A stretch of 64,000 bases of DNA from Verticillium longisporum (GCA_019188255.1 JAETXT010000006.1:2170001-2234000), one strand, 5' to 3'. Counted from the stretch's first letter, positions 23,111-36,031 are shown. Notes: a model not told the origin generated them from the sequence alone. Numbers and translations are program-made.

Positions 23111-23878
23111 CTAAAAGTTGACGGCATGCCCGCCCATCCTGCTGACCCGAGGATCCCACTTCTGCCTCTGCTGCCGGTCAATCTCCCCATCCTCCATGTC
23201 CTCCTTCTCCATCATGGCGCGCCTCCGCGCGCGGCCGGCAAAGGGACCCCTGCCCTTGCGGTACGCCCAGCCAATGAGGCCGCCAATGGTCAGCACGCCG
23301 GCGACGAGGCCGAGCGAGATGGGCAGCGCGGGCATGAGGGCGCCGCCGCTGGAGGAGCCGGCGTTGGCCTCCTCGGCCGTGGGCAGCGGGGCCAGCGACG
23401 AGGTGGACGCGGGCGGCGGGATGGCGAGCGGGAGGGTGGCCGTCGGTGCGGCGACGAAGGTCGTGGGCTGTGGGGGCGCGACGATGAGCTCCTCTTCCGA
23501 GGAGGTTGATGCCGAGGGGTCTGCGCGGATGGAGGAGAGCAGGGTCGTTGGCGGGCGGGTGATGGCTGAAGGGAGGATTGAGGGGATGCCAGTTTCTGAT
23601 GTCGTCAGGAACGTGGGGAGAGGGAGCTCTGAGGAGGCTGCGAGGTCGGGGATAGGAGTTTCGTCGGCGGCATCGTCGTCTGCTGGCCTTGATGGTGTTG
23701 ATGAGGGACTGTCTGAGCTGGTGGGTAGAATTGTTGGTCGCTCTTCGAGAGCGGCGGATGTGGGCAGGGGTAATAGCGTCGAGAGGGGTGATGCTGTCTC
23801 GTCGGCACCGGGAAAAGGGAAGAAGGTGGGCGTGGGCACGCCAATGCCCGAGAGGAGGTCGTTGAAGAAGTCGGCCAT
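23111..23878 (-). CDS. Ser/Thr/Pro-rich single-span membrane protein, unknown
   Basis: Intronless, 255 residues from MADFFNDLLSG at 23878. The first ~165 residues are rich in Ser, Thr, Pro and Ala and probably flexible or O-glycosylated. One transmembrane span follows (LMPALPISLGLVAGVLTIGGLIGW), then a basic stop-transfer stretch (RKGRGPFAGRARRRAMMEKE). The layout resembles fungal cell-surface stress sensors of the Mid2/Wsc kind, but there is no visible signal peptide on the short form and no WSC cysteine domain. The open frame continues upstream to an ATG at 24271; that form adds about 130 residues of low-complexity sequence and I think it is mostly leader. No family assigned. Confidence 0.6.
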   Translation of the reverse strand: MADFFNDLLSGIGVPTPTFFPFPGADETASPLSTLLPLPTSAALEERPTILPTSSDSPSSTPSRPADDDAADETPIPDLAASSELPLPTFLTTSETGIPSILPSAITRPPTTLLSSIRADPSASTSSEEELIVAPPQPTTFVAAPTATLPLAIPPPASTSSLAPLPTAEEANAGSSSGGALMPALPISLGLVAGVLTIGGLIGWAYRKGRGPFAGRARRRAMMEKEDMEDGEIDRQQRQKWDPRVSRMGGHAVNF

Positions 23879-26268
23879 GATGAAGGTGCGATGTGTGTAA
23901 CCGATTTTGGGTATAATGCTGCCGTGCCGTAACGGTGATGATGATGTGCCGACCCTGTCGTCAATATTTGAGATGGTGATGTTGCAATACTGATTCAATG
24001 AGATGCCGTCTGATGTGTGAGATGCCGATGTGTGAGATGCCGTCTGATGTGTGAGGTCTCGTCTGACGTCGCGTGATGGAGTGAGTGAGCGAAAGTGAGG
24101 GACGTGAATCCGAGTTGAGGGTCCCAAAAACGAGGGATCCAAATCCAATACCACGTTCGCCACCAGGGGGAAAAGATGATAATGAAGGGGGGGGAGAGAA
24201 GTGGATGGTGCGAAAGAAGGAAGACAAGGGCTTCTCAATATCAATGGGAAAAAAAGGAGAGGCAGGTTCACAAGCCACCCGAAAGGAAAGTCCAGCTCTC
24301 AATCGGTCGAATCAGGAAGTCGTCGAGAATTCCTCGCAAACAATAGAGTCTCCTTCCAAACCTAGGACAGGAATGTGGAAAGGAGAGGGGGGGAGCGCCT
24401 GGCTATCTTTAAACGGCGAGGCACGAGGAAAGAGCGATGCGCCGTTTGGGACGCTTGGAAAGGACGCTTGGGAAGGCGTGGGACGTCGGCACCCGGCGCC
24501 AGTGACGCACGATCTGCGGGGTGATCTGCAGGGGTCCGCGTCGCGCTTGCGCTGCCCGAGGCTCTGCGCGTGCGTCTGGCTATGCAGTGGCAGGAGTGGT
24601 CTGCAGTGCACTGGAGCCCCGAGGCGAAGACCGGCCCCTTGAACTTGAACCCCTGATCCAGGTCTCCAGCACAGCGGCAGTCGCCCTGGGCCTATCCACT
24701 CCGCATCCGTCCTTGACTCGACACCAGGCCTTGAACACTGATGGGGCCTCCCTCCGTTTCAGATCCAGAGGCGGCGCCAATGCTTCTGCTACGGCTTCAG
24801 CCAATATCGTCTGCCATCTGAATCTCCTGCCTCATGCCCGTTGGCCTGCCTTACCTCACCTTAGGTAGGTACTCTTGGTACTGTACCTGCCCTGAATGCC
24901 CCAAGATCGCCACCGAGTCTCCGCCTGAATCCTTCCCAAACCAACAGACGGCCCCCTTGGCGCGTCCTTTTTCGTCAAAAAGCCCAGTGACCGACATTTC
25001 GGAAACCCACCTGCCATGCTCGATTGAATCCCCCCCAGGGTTCCTGTTTGCAACCTCGAAATGTGCACACGCCAGAATGTTTCCACATCGCCCGCCGTTT
25101 CTTCTGTTTGCCAAACCCAAACCCCAAACCCAAAAAAAGAAGGCCAAGCCCACCACCCTCAGGAACGCATGAGCCCCACCAACCACAACAGTCTGTTTCT
25201 CCCTTCTGCGCCTCAGACCCTGGACCCTCTTCCTTCACCTCAGCTGGGCCCCCGAATTGTTTCCCACCAGCCTCTGGAATGCCCGTTCGGCACTAGCGAA
25301 ACTCCCCGTGCCGGACCCAAGCTACATAGTACCAGACCAGAGGTAAGGTAGGTATCTAGGTAAGTAGACGCGAGACCAAGATGCCAGCAGAATACCGCCC
25401 GCTGGCACGTCCCATAAACTAGCACAATGCACGAATGGGACAAACTCCCTTCCGCACCCGAACTGTAACCAGCCAGCAGCAGGGGCGGGCGCAGTCAGGT
25501 CCAACGCACAGATCAACAACAACCGCGCACAGAGGCTCCCCCTTTTCCACAGAGCCGAGCATCACCCCTCTACCCTCCCCAGCAAGGCCGGACAGCCAGC
25601 GAGCGCGCGTGTCATCACGAGGAACCGCCCAGCAACAAGGGGAGAAGCCTGGTACCCATAGTCGAGCCAGTGACGCGAGAGCAAAGCTCAGAAGCAGCAT
25701 GGCAGCCCACCGTCTTTCATCAGAGCCGAGAGATCATCGTGTACACGTGCCTGTGCGAGTGACACCGACTGCAACCTGATGAAGTCATACAACATCACGA
25801 TCACCGCTCATGAAACGTGCCCAAACAAACGAGCCGGCTTTTCTGAGAAAAATCGATTGTCTATCCATTTTCCAAGGAGGAAGGCTTGTTACGTTTTCCC
25901 CGTCCCTCCCCCTCTCGCCACCGTAGCTACCTGGTTCAGGCAGGACCCGCGCTCGTGATTTGTGTTGTGCCGAATTTTGCTATCGGACTTGCTGTTTCTG
26001 CTGCTGAAGCAAAACGAAGGAAAAAAAACAAAAAAAGAGTGGAAAGTGACACAGGAAAGAAAAAAAGAGTGGAAAGTGACACAGGAAAGAAAAAAAGCGA
26101 ATGAGGAGTAAATGTGTTACTATTACAAGCAAAGTTACCTGTTTCCGTGGCCGAAACTTGCAGTTTCACTTTCATACAAGCCACTGAAAAATGTACACAC
26201 GAACGAAGCGGTGGCACCACGTCACCTTCTCACCCGCTCACCCTCTCACCACCCAATGGCAATCATTC
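23879..26268. other. Intergenic region with short tandem repeats
   Basis: About 2.4 kb. It holds the promoter of the Ser/Thr-rich gene, a short partial duplication of GATGCCGTCTGATGTGTGA at 24002-24053, TAGG-type steps near 25345-25365, and a two-copy 30-bp repeat at 26037-26096. No gene or RNA recognised. Confidence 0.5.
26037..26096. repeat. Tandem repeat, 30 bp x 2
   Basis: Two identical adjacent copies of a 30-bp unit that starts GAGTGGAAAGTGACACAGG and ends in an A-rich run, preceded by another A run. It lies about 170 bp beyond the stop codon of the calcium pump gene. Confidence 0.85.
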
Positions 26269-29200
26269 TTACGCCTTGTCCACCGGCTGCGGCTGCGCTG
26301 GTCCGGTCCCCTTCTCGTCGCTGTCCCGGCGGCCCTTTTCCTCCTGCAGTGGCGTCGAGTCGTTCAGGCCCGAGGACGTCGATGGCTGGCGCTCAATCGG
26401 CGACAGGCCTCCAATGCTGGCAGCGATAATGCCAGGCATACCAACCGCCGAACCCATGGCGGACCGCATCGGCGACATGGACGACCGTTCGTCTTCCGAG
26501 TTGGAGCCACCCGTTCCATGCTGAAACGCCAGCTAGGCTAGTTGGTGGCACAGAACCCCAGGCAGGCCACCGCCGAACCCATGGCGGGCCGCACCGGCGG
26601 ATTCGCTTGAGGAAGAGCAGATCATCGCGGATGCCCTGGAACGCTGTGCCGACGCCGTTTTGTGTCTCCTCGTCCGACTTGTTCTTCTTGCGCTTGAGGA
26701 ACTTGGGCATCGGGATCCTGGGCAGGTGCCTGTCCACCCAGTGGGCGCACGTGCGGACGATCGAGTCGGGGAACAGACGGATCAAAACACCAATCGGGAT
26801 CGAGAGGAAGCCGAGCACAAGCGAGATGCCCCATTGAGGTCCGGTCAGCGGTACCACGACAAAGGCGTCGCTGCCAACGAAAACGATGAGAACCTGGCCG
26901 CCCACCATGATGGCAAACATGACCAAGAAGAGGCGGTTGCGCGACAGACCCTCAAAGATGTTGAGCTCGTTGTCGATACGTCTGCTATTGATGAGCTTGA
27001 AGATCTGCATGAACACGAATGTGTTGAACACAAGCGCGTCCATCTCATCCTTGGGGTATTTCAAGAAGCTGGGCCCGCCAAAGTGCAGCACAAAGGATAC
27101 GATCAACTGGTAAATGGACTGGCCGATAATCATCTTCCACATGGTCAACGTAATGAGCGGTGCAGTCTTGGCTTCCGGCTTCCGACGCAGTTGCGATTCC
27201 GTCGGCGGGTCGGTGGCGAGAGCCAGCGCGGCAAAAGTGTCCATGATGAGGTTGACCCAGAGAAGCTGGATGGCCTTGAGCACAGCCTCCTCTTCGGCAC
27301 TGGCGACAGCCGAGACAAAGGTGAGAATGACAGCAGTGATGTTGACCGTGATCTGGAACTGGAGGAACTTCTTGACGGCGTCGTTGATGGCTCGGCCCCA
27401 AGCGAGGGCACCGACAATGGAAGAAAAGTTGTCGTCCATCAGAATAATGTCAGACGCCTCCTTGGCAACTTCGGTTCCCGTGATGCCCATAGAGAAACCA
27501 ACGTCGGCAGCCTTGAGCGCGGGCGCGTCGTTGGTACCGTCACCAGTGACAGCGACGACGTCTCCGAGAGACTTGAGTGTCTTGACCAAAATCCTCTTAT
27601 CCTCGGGGCTGGAGCGCGCCAAAACCTGCAGGTCCCTAACCACGGCGCGTCGATCTTGGTCGCTGAGGCGTCGGAACTCCAGGCCCTCCATGACACGACC
27701 GCCCTCGGTAAGAATACCACAGTCGCGGGCGATAGCTTTGGCAGTCTCAATGTTGTCACCCGTCACCATCTTCACGGACACGGAGGCACTGTGGCAGTGT
27801 GCCACAGCCTTGGGGACGTTGCCTCGCACAGGATCCTGAATACCAACAACACCGATCCAGTTCAGATGCTTGAACAGGTCGTTGAACTCGACATTGTCGG
27901 TACCCTCCTCCTTGCGAGAGTTCGGGGAGGCCACGACTCAAAGTCGCGGTACGCCAGTGCCAGGGTACGAAGAGACTGCTTAGCATAGTCGGAGATGGTG
28001 CGCTTAATGTCCTCGCGTTGCTGGTCCTCCATGTTGGCGCGTGCGAGCGAGGAAGTAGGGTCTGCGATGACCTTGTTGGATTGTCCCAATACGATTTCCG
28101 GCGCACCCTTGATAAAAAGGCGATACTTGTTCTCGGGCAAACGAATGACGATACCCATGCACTTCCGCTTCGAGTTGAAGGGCAGTAGTTGCTGCGTAGG
28201 AAGCTAGAGCGCTCCTCGGCAATGGGGCCGAGAGCGAAGCATTTACGGGCCCAGTCGAGGAGAGCTGTCTCCGTCTTCGTGCCGACAAAGACCTGCTTTC
28301 CCTTCTCCTCGGCCTCAAAGGCAGTCGTGTTCACAGCGACAGATTCCTTGAGCAACTTGCGGTATTCGTCTGATAGGCTTGAAGACAGCTTGGCAATCGG
28401 AAGGCGCAGAGCCGGTGGGGTTCCGTTCGATGTGCGCGCATCATCCTCCACCTCCTTTGCAGGCGTCGTCGGTTCGGTGATAGCCTCCGCGTCTTGGTCG
28501 TCACGATCGTTGAAGCGCACGCTCCCAGAGCCAAGGGACCCAGCCACTACCGTCATGACGTTCTCGGTCAAGGTGCCCGTCTTGTCGGAGCAGATGACCG
28601 TCGCGTTACCCATAGTTTCGCAAGATTGCAAGTGGCGGACCAGGTTGTTCTCCTTTGTCATACGCTTTGTCGCGTACGCAAGTGAGAGGGTCACGGCAAG
28701 CGGCAAGCCCTCGGGAACCGCAACGACAACAATGGTGATGGAGGTGATGAGAATCTGGAGGAACGTCTGGCCCTTCTCGTCGGGACTGTCGTCGTTCCCG
28801 GGGAGACGGGCGAGGAACTGGATAGTGAGGACACCGAGGAGAATCAGACCAGCCGCACTACCAAGTTTGGCAATGTATCCTGTATCATATTAGACGTTGG
28901 CCTAGAATGCGAGAACCGGCGCACTTACCAGCAAGAATGTTCAGCTTCAGCTGCAGAGGAGTCTGTCCAGGATCGTCGCGCAGAGACATCATGGTCCTAC
29001 CGTGACTCGAGTTCTGGCCGACAGCAGTAACAAGAAACGTGCCAACGCCATCTAGGATTCGTGCACCCGAAATGAGGAACGGGTCGAGTTTCTTGATGTT
29101 CGTGTTACCTTCGCGAATCCCCTGCATCACAGCAGCAGCGGGAACCTTCTTGATCAGGTCCGACTCGCCCGTGGCGGACGACTCGTCGCAACTGACATTA

Positions 29201-30608
29201 TGACCATCGATGTAGACACCGTCAACCGGAATGACGTCTCCCCCTTCGAGCAGCATAACGTCGCCCACGAGGACACGGTGGATAGAAAGATTGGTCGGCT
29301 TTCCAGAGCGAATGACCTTGACGATGCGGTCTTCCTTCTTCTTGTTCAGTTTCCTGAACTGGCGCTCCTTGCCAATCGTTGGCAGCACCAACGATAACGA
29401 CAATCAAAATGGCGACAACAATGGCAACGCCTTCGACCCACTCGACTTTGGCGCCCTGGTGATGCTTGTTACCAAAAGTTTGGTATAGGCCGAGCGCGAG
29501 AGAAATGACAGCAGCAACCGACAGAAGGATCAAGACCTTGTCCTGGAGAGCAATCCATGCGAGCTCCAAGAAAGATTTCGATTTCCTCTCGGGAAGAAGG
29601 TTCTCGCCAAACACCCTCTTCCGGTCGGCAAAGTTTCCATCAGAGTCGTTTCCAGCTGAGCCGTCCGGCTGACTTCCAGCCTCCTTTGCAATAGCATTAA
29701 CATCCAGAGCGGCCTTCTTTGGGTTCGCTGTGTCGGTGCCTGCCGCTACAGCATCTTCGAAGGAAATAGGATCCGAGATTGTGGCCTCATCGAGACTGAG
29801 GCCAGCCGCTCTGTCGGTACGGAGACCCTTTTCAAGACCAGGAAGACCACCAAGGGCCGCAAATGCATCAAGACTCTTTGGGTTGAGAGTCTTGGTGAGC
29901 TGGCCTGGCGAGAAGGCGAATGGGTTATTGACAATATTGAAGAGCTGCTCCTCGCCCGGATCCGGACTCAACGGATCGATTTTTCCATTTTTAGTGGTCC
30001 CCGTAATGTTGCTGTCTCCAGCGGCCGAAGGTTTTCGTAGAGAGTCCCCTGGATCGGATCCAGGAGTCGTAGGAGTTTGTGTAGGATGCGACTTGTTGGA
30101 ATCCCATGACTGTGCGCGGGATGTCCTCGTAGGAACGGCGAGAGTGTTTGTGTCTTCGAAGGTCGGTGACGTAGGAGAGTGGTCCTCTACGTCTGGGAAG
30201 GGTTCTAAGCAAGCGGTTAGTGGGTGCAATACGTGGGCTTCACTTGGCAAGCTCGTGACGGGTGTTAGATGTCTCGCGATGATGCCTGAATCGAGAGAAT
30301 CTGGGGAAGCGTATTTCCGCGTCAAAGCCGGGACAGGGATTGTCGGTGCGGCAGGTGGACACTGGTAAAAGCTACCCCCATTCGCCCTTCAGAAGATTGA
30401 GGCAGTGTTGCTTGCTGACCATTGAGGCAGCTTCCACAACTCCGGTGCTCCAGGCAGTGTGAGGCATTGCTGCAGCGTGTGCAACGCCATCTCGCGAATC
30501 CTTCAAAAAGAACGTACCTTGTTCATTATTGATGGCCGAGGTATCGACCGTAATGGCAGGCGTCTGGGGCCGCCGGTGCGAAGCTGGGCGGCTGGTCGAA
30601 TTGTCCAT
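26269..30608 (-). CDS. PMC1: P-type calcium ATPase, PMCA/Pmc1 type (vacuolar Ca2+ pump), three apparent frameshifts
   Basis: Exons 30608-30518, 30204-28929, 28879-26579 and 26520-26269; the last join is the least certain. With three frame corrections it gives about 1307 residues. Features: [21 protein letters not shown] (M1); [14 protein letters not shown] (actuator region); [20 protein letters not shown] (M4 Ca2+ site); [13 protein letters not shown] with the phosphorylated Asp; [50 protein letters not shown]; and six C-terminal spans with [19 protein letters not shown]. This is the fungal Pmc1 group, which pumps Ca2+ into the vacuole under calcineurin control. Frame breaks: 29367-29371 (AA lost before [11 protein letters not shown], or one base gained), about 28190 (one base lost before [11 protein letters not shown]) and the G run 27924-27927. 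The long N-terminus is Ser/Thr/Pro-rich. Confidence 0.9.
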
Positions 30609-31718
30609 GATGGTCTGGACCGTGGACCGTGGTAGGCGCGTAAAAGGGTGGTTTTGGTATTATGCGGACGAGTCAGGCGAAGGAGAGCCCAGGTCGTCAA
30701 ATCGAGCAAAATGAAGCCGAGCACGAAAGGTACCTCGAGGCGGACTGGAGGGTTTTGGAGAAACGTATCGTTCGTTGCCTTGGCAAAGGGTGCGAGGCAG
30801 AACTCGAGGCAGAATCGAGCAGGGCCGAATCGGCTCTCTACAGCTCGAGGGCCTTTTCGGGGCTGTCGGGCGCGAAGCGGGTTTGTGTTGATGTTAGGAG
30901 ATGATCGATGAAGTGGTACGAGTGTGGCAGTGCCGGGTGTGGTGATCAATGTTGAGGGTCCTTTGCATCGCGGGCCTTTTTGGGGATGTCCTTCGTTTGA
31001 AGGCAAGCCGTGTGTTGCTTTTGCGGCGGAAGCTTGTGTTGGTGAATTGGGGCGTGTCCAAGATGCTTTCGGCGCGAATGCGAAGGTTGTGTAATTTTGT
31101 TTTTGTTGGCAGGAAGGAGGCGCACTTCAGCGTCGGGCACCTAATTGACGGTAGGCAGAGGCAAGGCTTGCGCTCGTGAAAGGCCCAAGGCGAAGGTGTA
31201 AGAGGTTGAGATTCAGAGAGAAAGCTTCCAAGAGGCAGGAAGGAGGCAGCTGGTTCTTTGCCTGCTGTAGAGTAGGTATACTAGGTGAACGTGATTTCAT
31301 CGTATGAGATCAGGGAAGGGACGGTAGCGGCCGTGAGTGTGGCAGTGCTGGACCGTTTCCTTGGCAATCGTGATGCTTGGCGTCATTGGTCAAGCTCGCC
31401 TCATTTTGGAGTAACCACGTTCATCATCACTGGAGCAGGGGGCAGAGGGGGCGCCATAGGCATGTGGGCTTCTGTGGGCGCCAGCAGGAGATGAGGGGGA
31501 TTGGACTACTCGTCGTTTCGTTGCCATGGTGCAGCCGTCATCGTTTTTGGTCGTCTCTGCTGCTTTTTCTTGTTTTCGTCCCTTTTTATCACTGGTCATG
31601 TCTCTGATCTAAAACGCATCTAGCCATCCCCGACCGAGAGAAGCATGGGGGGTCTGCGATAGAAGGGAGGGCGGTTGAGAGCAGGCACTCCAGGAACAAC
31701 AATATGACCACAATGGAA

Positions 31719-31745
31719 GGTAGGTAGGTAGGTAGGTAGGTAAGG
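31719..31745. repeat. (TAGG)n microsatellite
   Basis: Six or more perfect TAGG units in a row on the plus strand. It is not the fungal telomere unit TTAGGG. Confidence 0.9.
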
Positions 31746-34700
31746 ACGTAAGGTAGGCGAGTGTAATGTACAGTGGAGCCCACGGAATTCATTGCACATC
31801 ACAGGCCAGCCTAGGTACCCAGGTCCCCATGCGGATTAAGCTTACATGCCGCCTGAGGGGCGAAGATGCTTGGTTCAGTGCTTGGTATCCGCTGTTTGTT
31901 GGCTGCCCGCTTCCTGTCTTCTCTGGCAACTTGGGCGACCTTCCAGGAAGCGTGCCAAGATTCACAGGCCCGTGGGGCGCTAGGCATTAGGGGCTTTAGG
32001 TGCCGCCCCTGGCCCTCCCTGGCCCCCCCGGAGGCATCCACTAATTACCATCAAATTAACGCCCTTGAACGCTCCAACGTGGGACGATACCACACAAGGC
32101 CAAGCCTCTTCTTTTTTTCCCTCCTTCGTCCTTTCGCCTAAGAAGCCCCAGTGACACTATCAGCTCTCAGCTCACCAGGGCTTGTGCATCCCCAGTCTGC
32201 TTCATCTCAGCTCTGCCCAGACAGTTCACAGCAAAAATCAAACAGGGCGGGTCCCTCACCGTTGTCGATGCAGATGAACAGCAGCCATCGCCAGCGTGTC
32301 ACTGCAGCCAACCACGACAACCTGGCGACACCCACAGGTCACAGGGAACAAGAGCCGGTACCACCAAACGAGAGAGCTCCTTGCCGTCTCGCAGGAAAAA
32401 TTCGATGCCCAAGGACATGCCAGCAACCATGACTGTGAAGCGCATCATATTCCAGCATCCTGGTCCTCGCTAATTACGCCGGCCAACGCTGGCTCAACAC
32501 GTCCAGGCTAGTAGCCACCATCTTTGTTTACCACACGATCGGACCGCCTGTGAGAGTGCCATCTGGCGGTCAACTGACTGACTCCATACCCGCCTCACCT
32601 GTTTGCACGTGCGGTGCGGTGCGTGGGCTTGCACTACGGGAACCCAATCGCAAGCATCGTGAAATCTTGCTCTGTCAGTTGGGTTCCCAGACTTGCCAGC
32701 AAGCACAGCAGAGAAACCCTGCGCCCACGCCGCGATGCTTGAATCGGCCGTGGTCGGGAAAGAAGCTTTACGGGGATGTCAGCCCCCTAGAAGCCGCGAT
32801 GCTCGAGTGTGCCAATCAGCGCGCTTCTGAAGCTACGGAAATGAGGTCATCGCTGGTGTTGGGTTGCCACACCCCTGGTGATTGCTTCCACGAGCTGGGG
32901 CGATCCTCCGTCGCATGAGAGGTTGACCACATGCGTTAATTAATTCGTGTGACGACTGAAACCAGCTTTTCTGTGCTTGCACACACCGTGGTTCACTGAA
33001 TGCAGGATGCGTACAACAATGCGCTTGCGTCTCTGCACTTTCTACTGAGGCCCAGGATCATGGTTCTGTCGTTCAGACCGCCAGCTCTCAAAATGAGGTG
33101 AATTTTACCCCTCGATGAGCTCGATCTTCTTCTTTGCTGGCCAGATTCGAGCAAGATCGAGCTCGAGTGGTAGAATTCGTTGAAGGGTTCTTCATCAAAG
33201 GCATTTCGAAGACCTGTTGTAACATCCTGCTTCGACGATGCTCATGATCGATACTTGTCAATGACCTTAGTTGACTCATCACGATTAGGAAATTCATGTC
33301 AACGAATTGCCTCTGACAACACGTCCAGGTTGACCGCTCATCCTATCAAAGGCGAAAATAGTTGTAAATTTGGTGGTACAAACAGCCTACACCGATGATA
33401 TGCAGTATCTAGATTGTACAATGACTTGAAGCCAACGGAAGAACCTTCAATACAGCAGGCATAATCCTGCAATCTCATGGATCGATAACCTATGCTTTCA
33501 AAGATCTCAGGTACTCTTCGCAAAAGGGGCAGTCAATATAGACCTCTGCTTGAGCAGGAGTGTAGATCGTCGAGCAGCCGTATTCATTGGCTCGATACCG
33601 TGTTGGCGCCGGTGCACTAGGTCCGGCGAGGAAAGAAGGTCCCGATCAAACACAATGAGGGCATGACGATCTTGATGCTCTTCATCGACATTACTGCGGG
33701 CCCCGACCCATCATATCCTTCAGCAACGAAAACAGAAACCCGATCTTGCCAGATGTTCAATGAAAATTACATGCCCCCCTTTTTTCCACAGTCGACGTTG
33801 CTGTTGACCCGCGACTCAATGAGGTGCAGTTAAAATATGTTCAGCTCCACGAAACCGCGGACAATATGCGAAAAATGATGTTCCGCCACATCGGTCCTTA
33901 TCCATACTGTCGGGACCCGAACTGTGAAGAGGATATCCCTCCATCTGACCTACGCGCCCCAGAGCACATAGCTGGATGAAATAGCCCTTGCGTAGGCGGC
34001 ATCGGTGATTTCCCTCCATCCCTGAATCTATGCTGCGTTCCACATGCCGGGCGCGCTCTCGCCTCGGCAATCAGTAGTGTGCCGGGAACAGCGGCTCTCT
34101 GCGTGTAGTACTGGAGCATCAAAGGGAAGCCACGTGGTCGGCATCTGCTCGGAAGCGTGTCAGCGGAGCCATGACGACGCGGTGGCTGAGTTGGACATCA
34201 CCGACAGTGATAGGGCAGAAGAGTTTTGTAGATGACATTGTAAGGGTGGGAGATGGCGAGTAATAAGAATATTTGAAAACGAACTTGAATATTGAATCAT
34301 GGACTATAGGTTCGATTCTTGCCGTGTTGCCAGGAAAGCTGCGGAAGATCCAAACGTGAGAGTGACATGATATACCGGAAGACTCTCGAGCGAGAGGATG
34401 CTGAAAACCACGTTGAATTCATGATTGTCAATACAAGTTTGAGCTAGAAGAGCTTCAACATCAATACTTTATTGTGAGCACGTATCTCGATTTTCTTTTC
34501 GCAAAGACAAATTCACTTCGTCTGAGCCTGAGGATCTTAAAACGCGTGATCCCTAAGTGCCTGCTTTTACGACTCAGCAAGTTACGTGCAGGAGCCTCAG
34601 AAACACAGCTACCTAATCGCAAGTTACCTCGAGGCATCATGATCCCAATGCTGTCTGAATTATGGCCTTTGGTCGTAATTCTTGAACTCTGTTTATTTAC

Positions 34701-35057
34701 ATCTCAATGAAGTCGAAGGCGGTTTGGATCGATGATTAGCTGCATGTGAAAACAATACCAGTCACCAATAGCGGCATGCGAGCGAGCACTGGCCCAACGA
34801 CCAAAGGATCCTCGTGCATTGAGTCAGCAAACCAATCCGCAAGTCCAGACGCTTCCATAGCGTGCAGATCGTCGTTTCGGCGCTGTCATTTCGCCCACGC
34901 GACGATCGGTTTCTGGGGTAAGTTAAGCCAGGCGTGCGACGGTCTCAGGACGTCAAACATTGACAGACGACCGACAACTGCGTAGCAAACATGTCATACA
35001 ACCGGGCCAAACTTGTCCCCTCATATTGATCTGAGCGTCTTGGCACAGACCCCCTTC

Positions 35058-35090
35058 TCTCTCTCTCGCTCGCTCTCTCTCTCTCCAGCT
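35058..35090. repeat. CT-rich tract
   Basis: A run of TCTC and CGCT dinucleotide-like steps ending in CCAG, a pyrimidine tract of the sort found in fungal promoters. Confidence 0.7.
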
Positions 35091-36031
35091 TATCACGACG
35101 ACCCAGCATGCAAGCCATATAGCCTAGATAGAGCGCGGGCGTTACCTAGCTCCCCCCTCCCTTCACCAAACACACGCCCGTCCTCCAATCCCACCTCACT
35201 GACGCGCCCACCCCCATCCATTCCTCGGTCTGCTCCACCGTCCACCGTCCGCCAGAGCCAAACTCAATCAAGACAAACACCTGATCGTATTCGAGGGGCC
35301 CCGCCGCCCGTCCACACCCTCTTTGACCACCACATTCCTGCAGGCTAGGAGGAGGGTCGAGGGTCACGATGAGACCCTACCAATCATGGCTCGGACCTGC
35401 CCTCCTGTGCCACAGGCTCTCCCCCTGTAGTGATCCCGTCTTTGCAGTCGTACAAAGCCCGGCGGGCGTCCGCGACGAAGCAGAGTGATTTCTTTCCTGA
35501 AGATGCTCGTTGGGCCGCTTCATATTTCTTTTTGTTTTATTTTCGTCCTTGCACGATTTCAAGCCCGAGCCTTTCGAACCGTCGATTGCATCTGGTGCGT
35601 CCGCGTGGACATTGCATGGCCGCCGAAGGAGAAGAAAAACAAAACGTGGATTCCCTGTCCATCGCCGCTACCGTCACCTGACCGACAGAATTGCCAGCCC
35701 AGGTCCATGTCCCCTCAGCGACGGGAGGCGTTGGTGTCTTGATTCTCGGTGACGCGAATTGCCACACGGTTGGCTGGTCACCTTTTCCGCCAGACGACAA
35801 CAACTTGGGTATCGCTCACTGCTCTTCGGTTCGATCAAAAGTCGCCCTCGGGCAGACAGCTTTGGCAGATCGGCCCAAATAGGCGACGAGTCGACGAAAG
35901 GTGTTCGCCAATCACCAGCAAAAAAGCAAGTCCCACAGACCGGGAGCGAAACGGAGCCAAGAGCCAAGAAGAAGGAAGAAAAAGCAGCAATCAGCGTATT
36001 CTACGATTTGTTCTACGACGTGGTTCCAAGC

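Larger units (their letters stand above)
30609..36031. other. 5.4-kb region without a supported gene
   Basis: The first ~1 kb should be the Pmc1 promoter and leader. A (TAGG)n tract lies at 31719-31745 and a CT-rich tract at 35058-35090. Open frames are short, overlap on both strands and show no family motif. The part around 33-34.7 kb is AT-richer than the flanks. No tRNA or rRNA seen. Confidence 0.45.

Noticed and set aside
23879..24271. Upstream extension of the Ser/Thr-rich gene to the ATG at 24271
   Set aside because: The added sequence crosses a short tandem duplication and looks like untranslated leader; kept only as an alternative.
26521..26578. Frameshift instead of an intron at the Pmc1 3' end
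   Set aside because: A 58-bp phase-0 intron with an acceptable acceptor explains the change of frame, though its donor (GTTCGG) is poor, so some doubt stays.
31719..31745. TAGG repeat as interstitial telomere
   Set aside because: The unit is TAGG and not TTAGGG; it is a simple microsatellite.
34300..34325. B-box-like GGTTCGATTC
   Set aside because: No upstream D arm or anticodon arm can be folded; AT-rich surroundings.
35759..36031. In-frame extension of the RING protein upstream
   Set aside because: Low-complexity leader-like sequence; the family start fits 36032 better.
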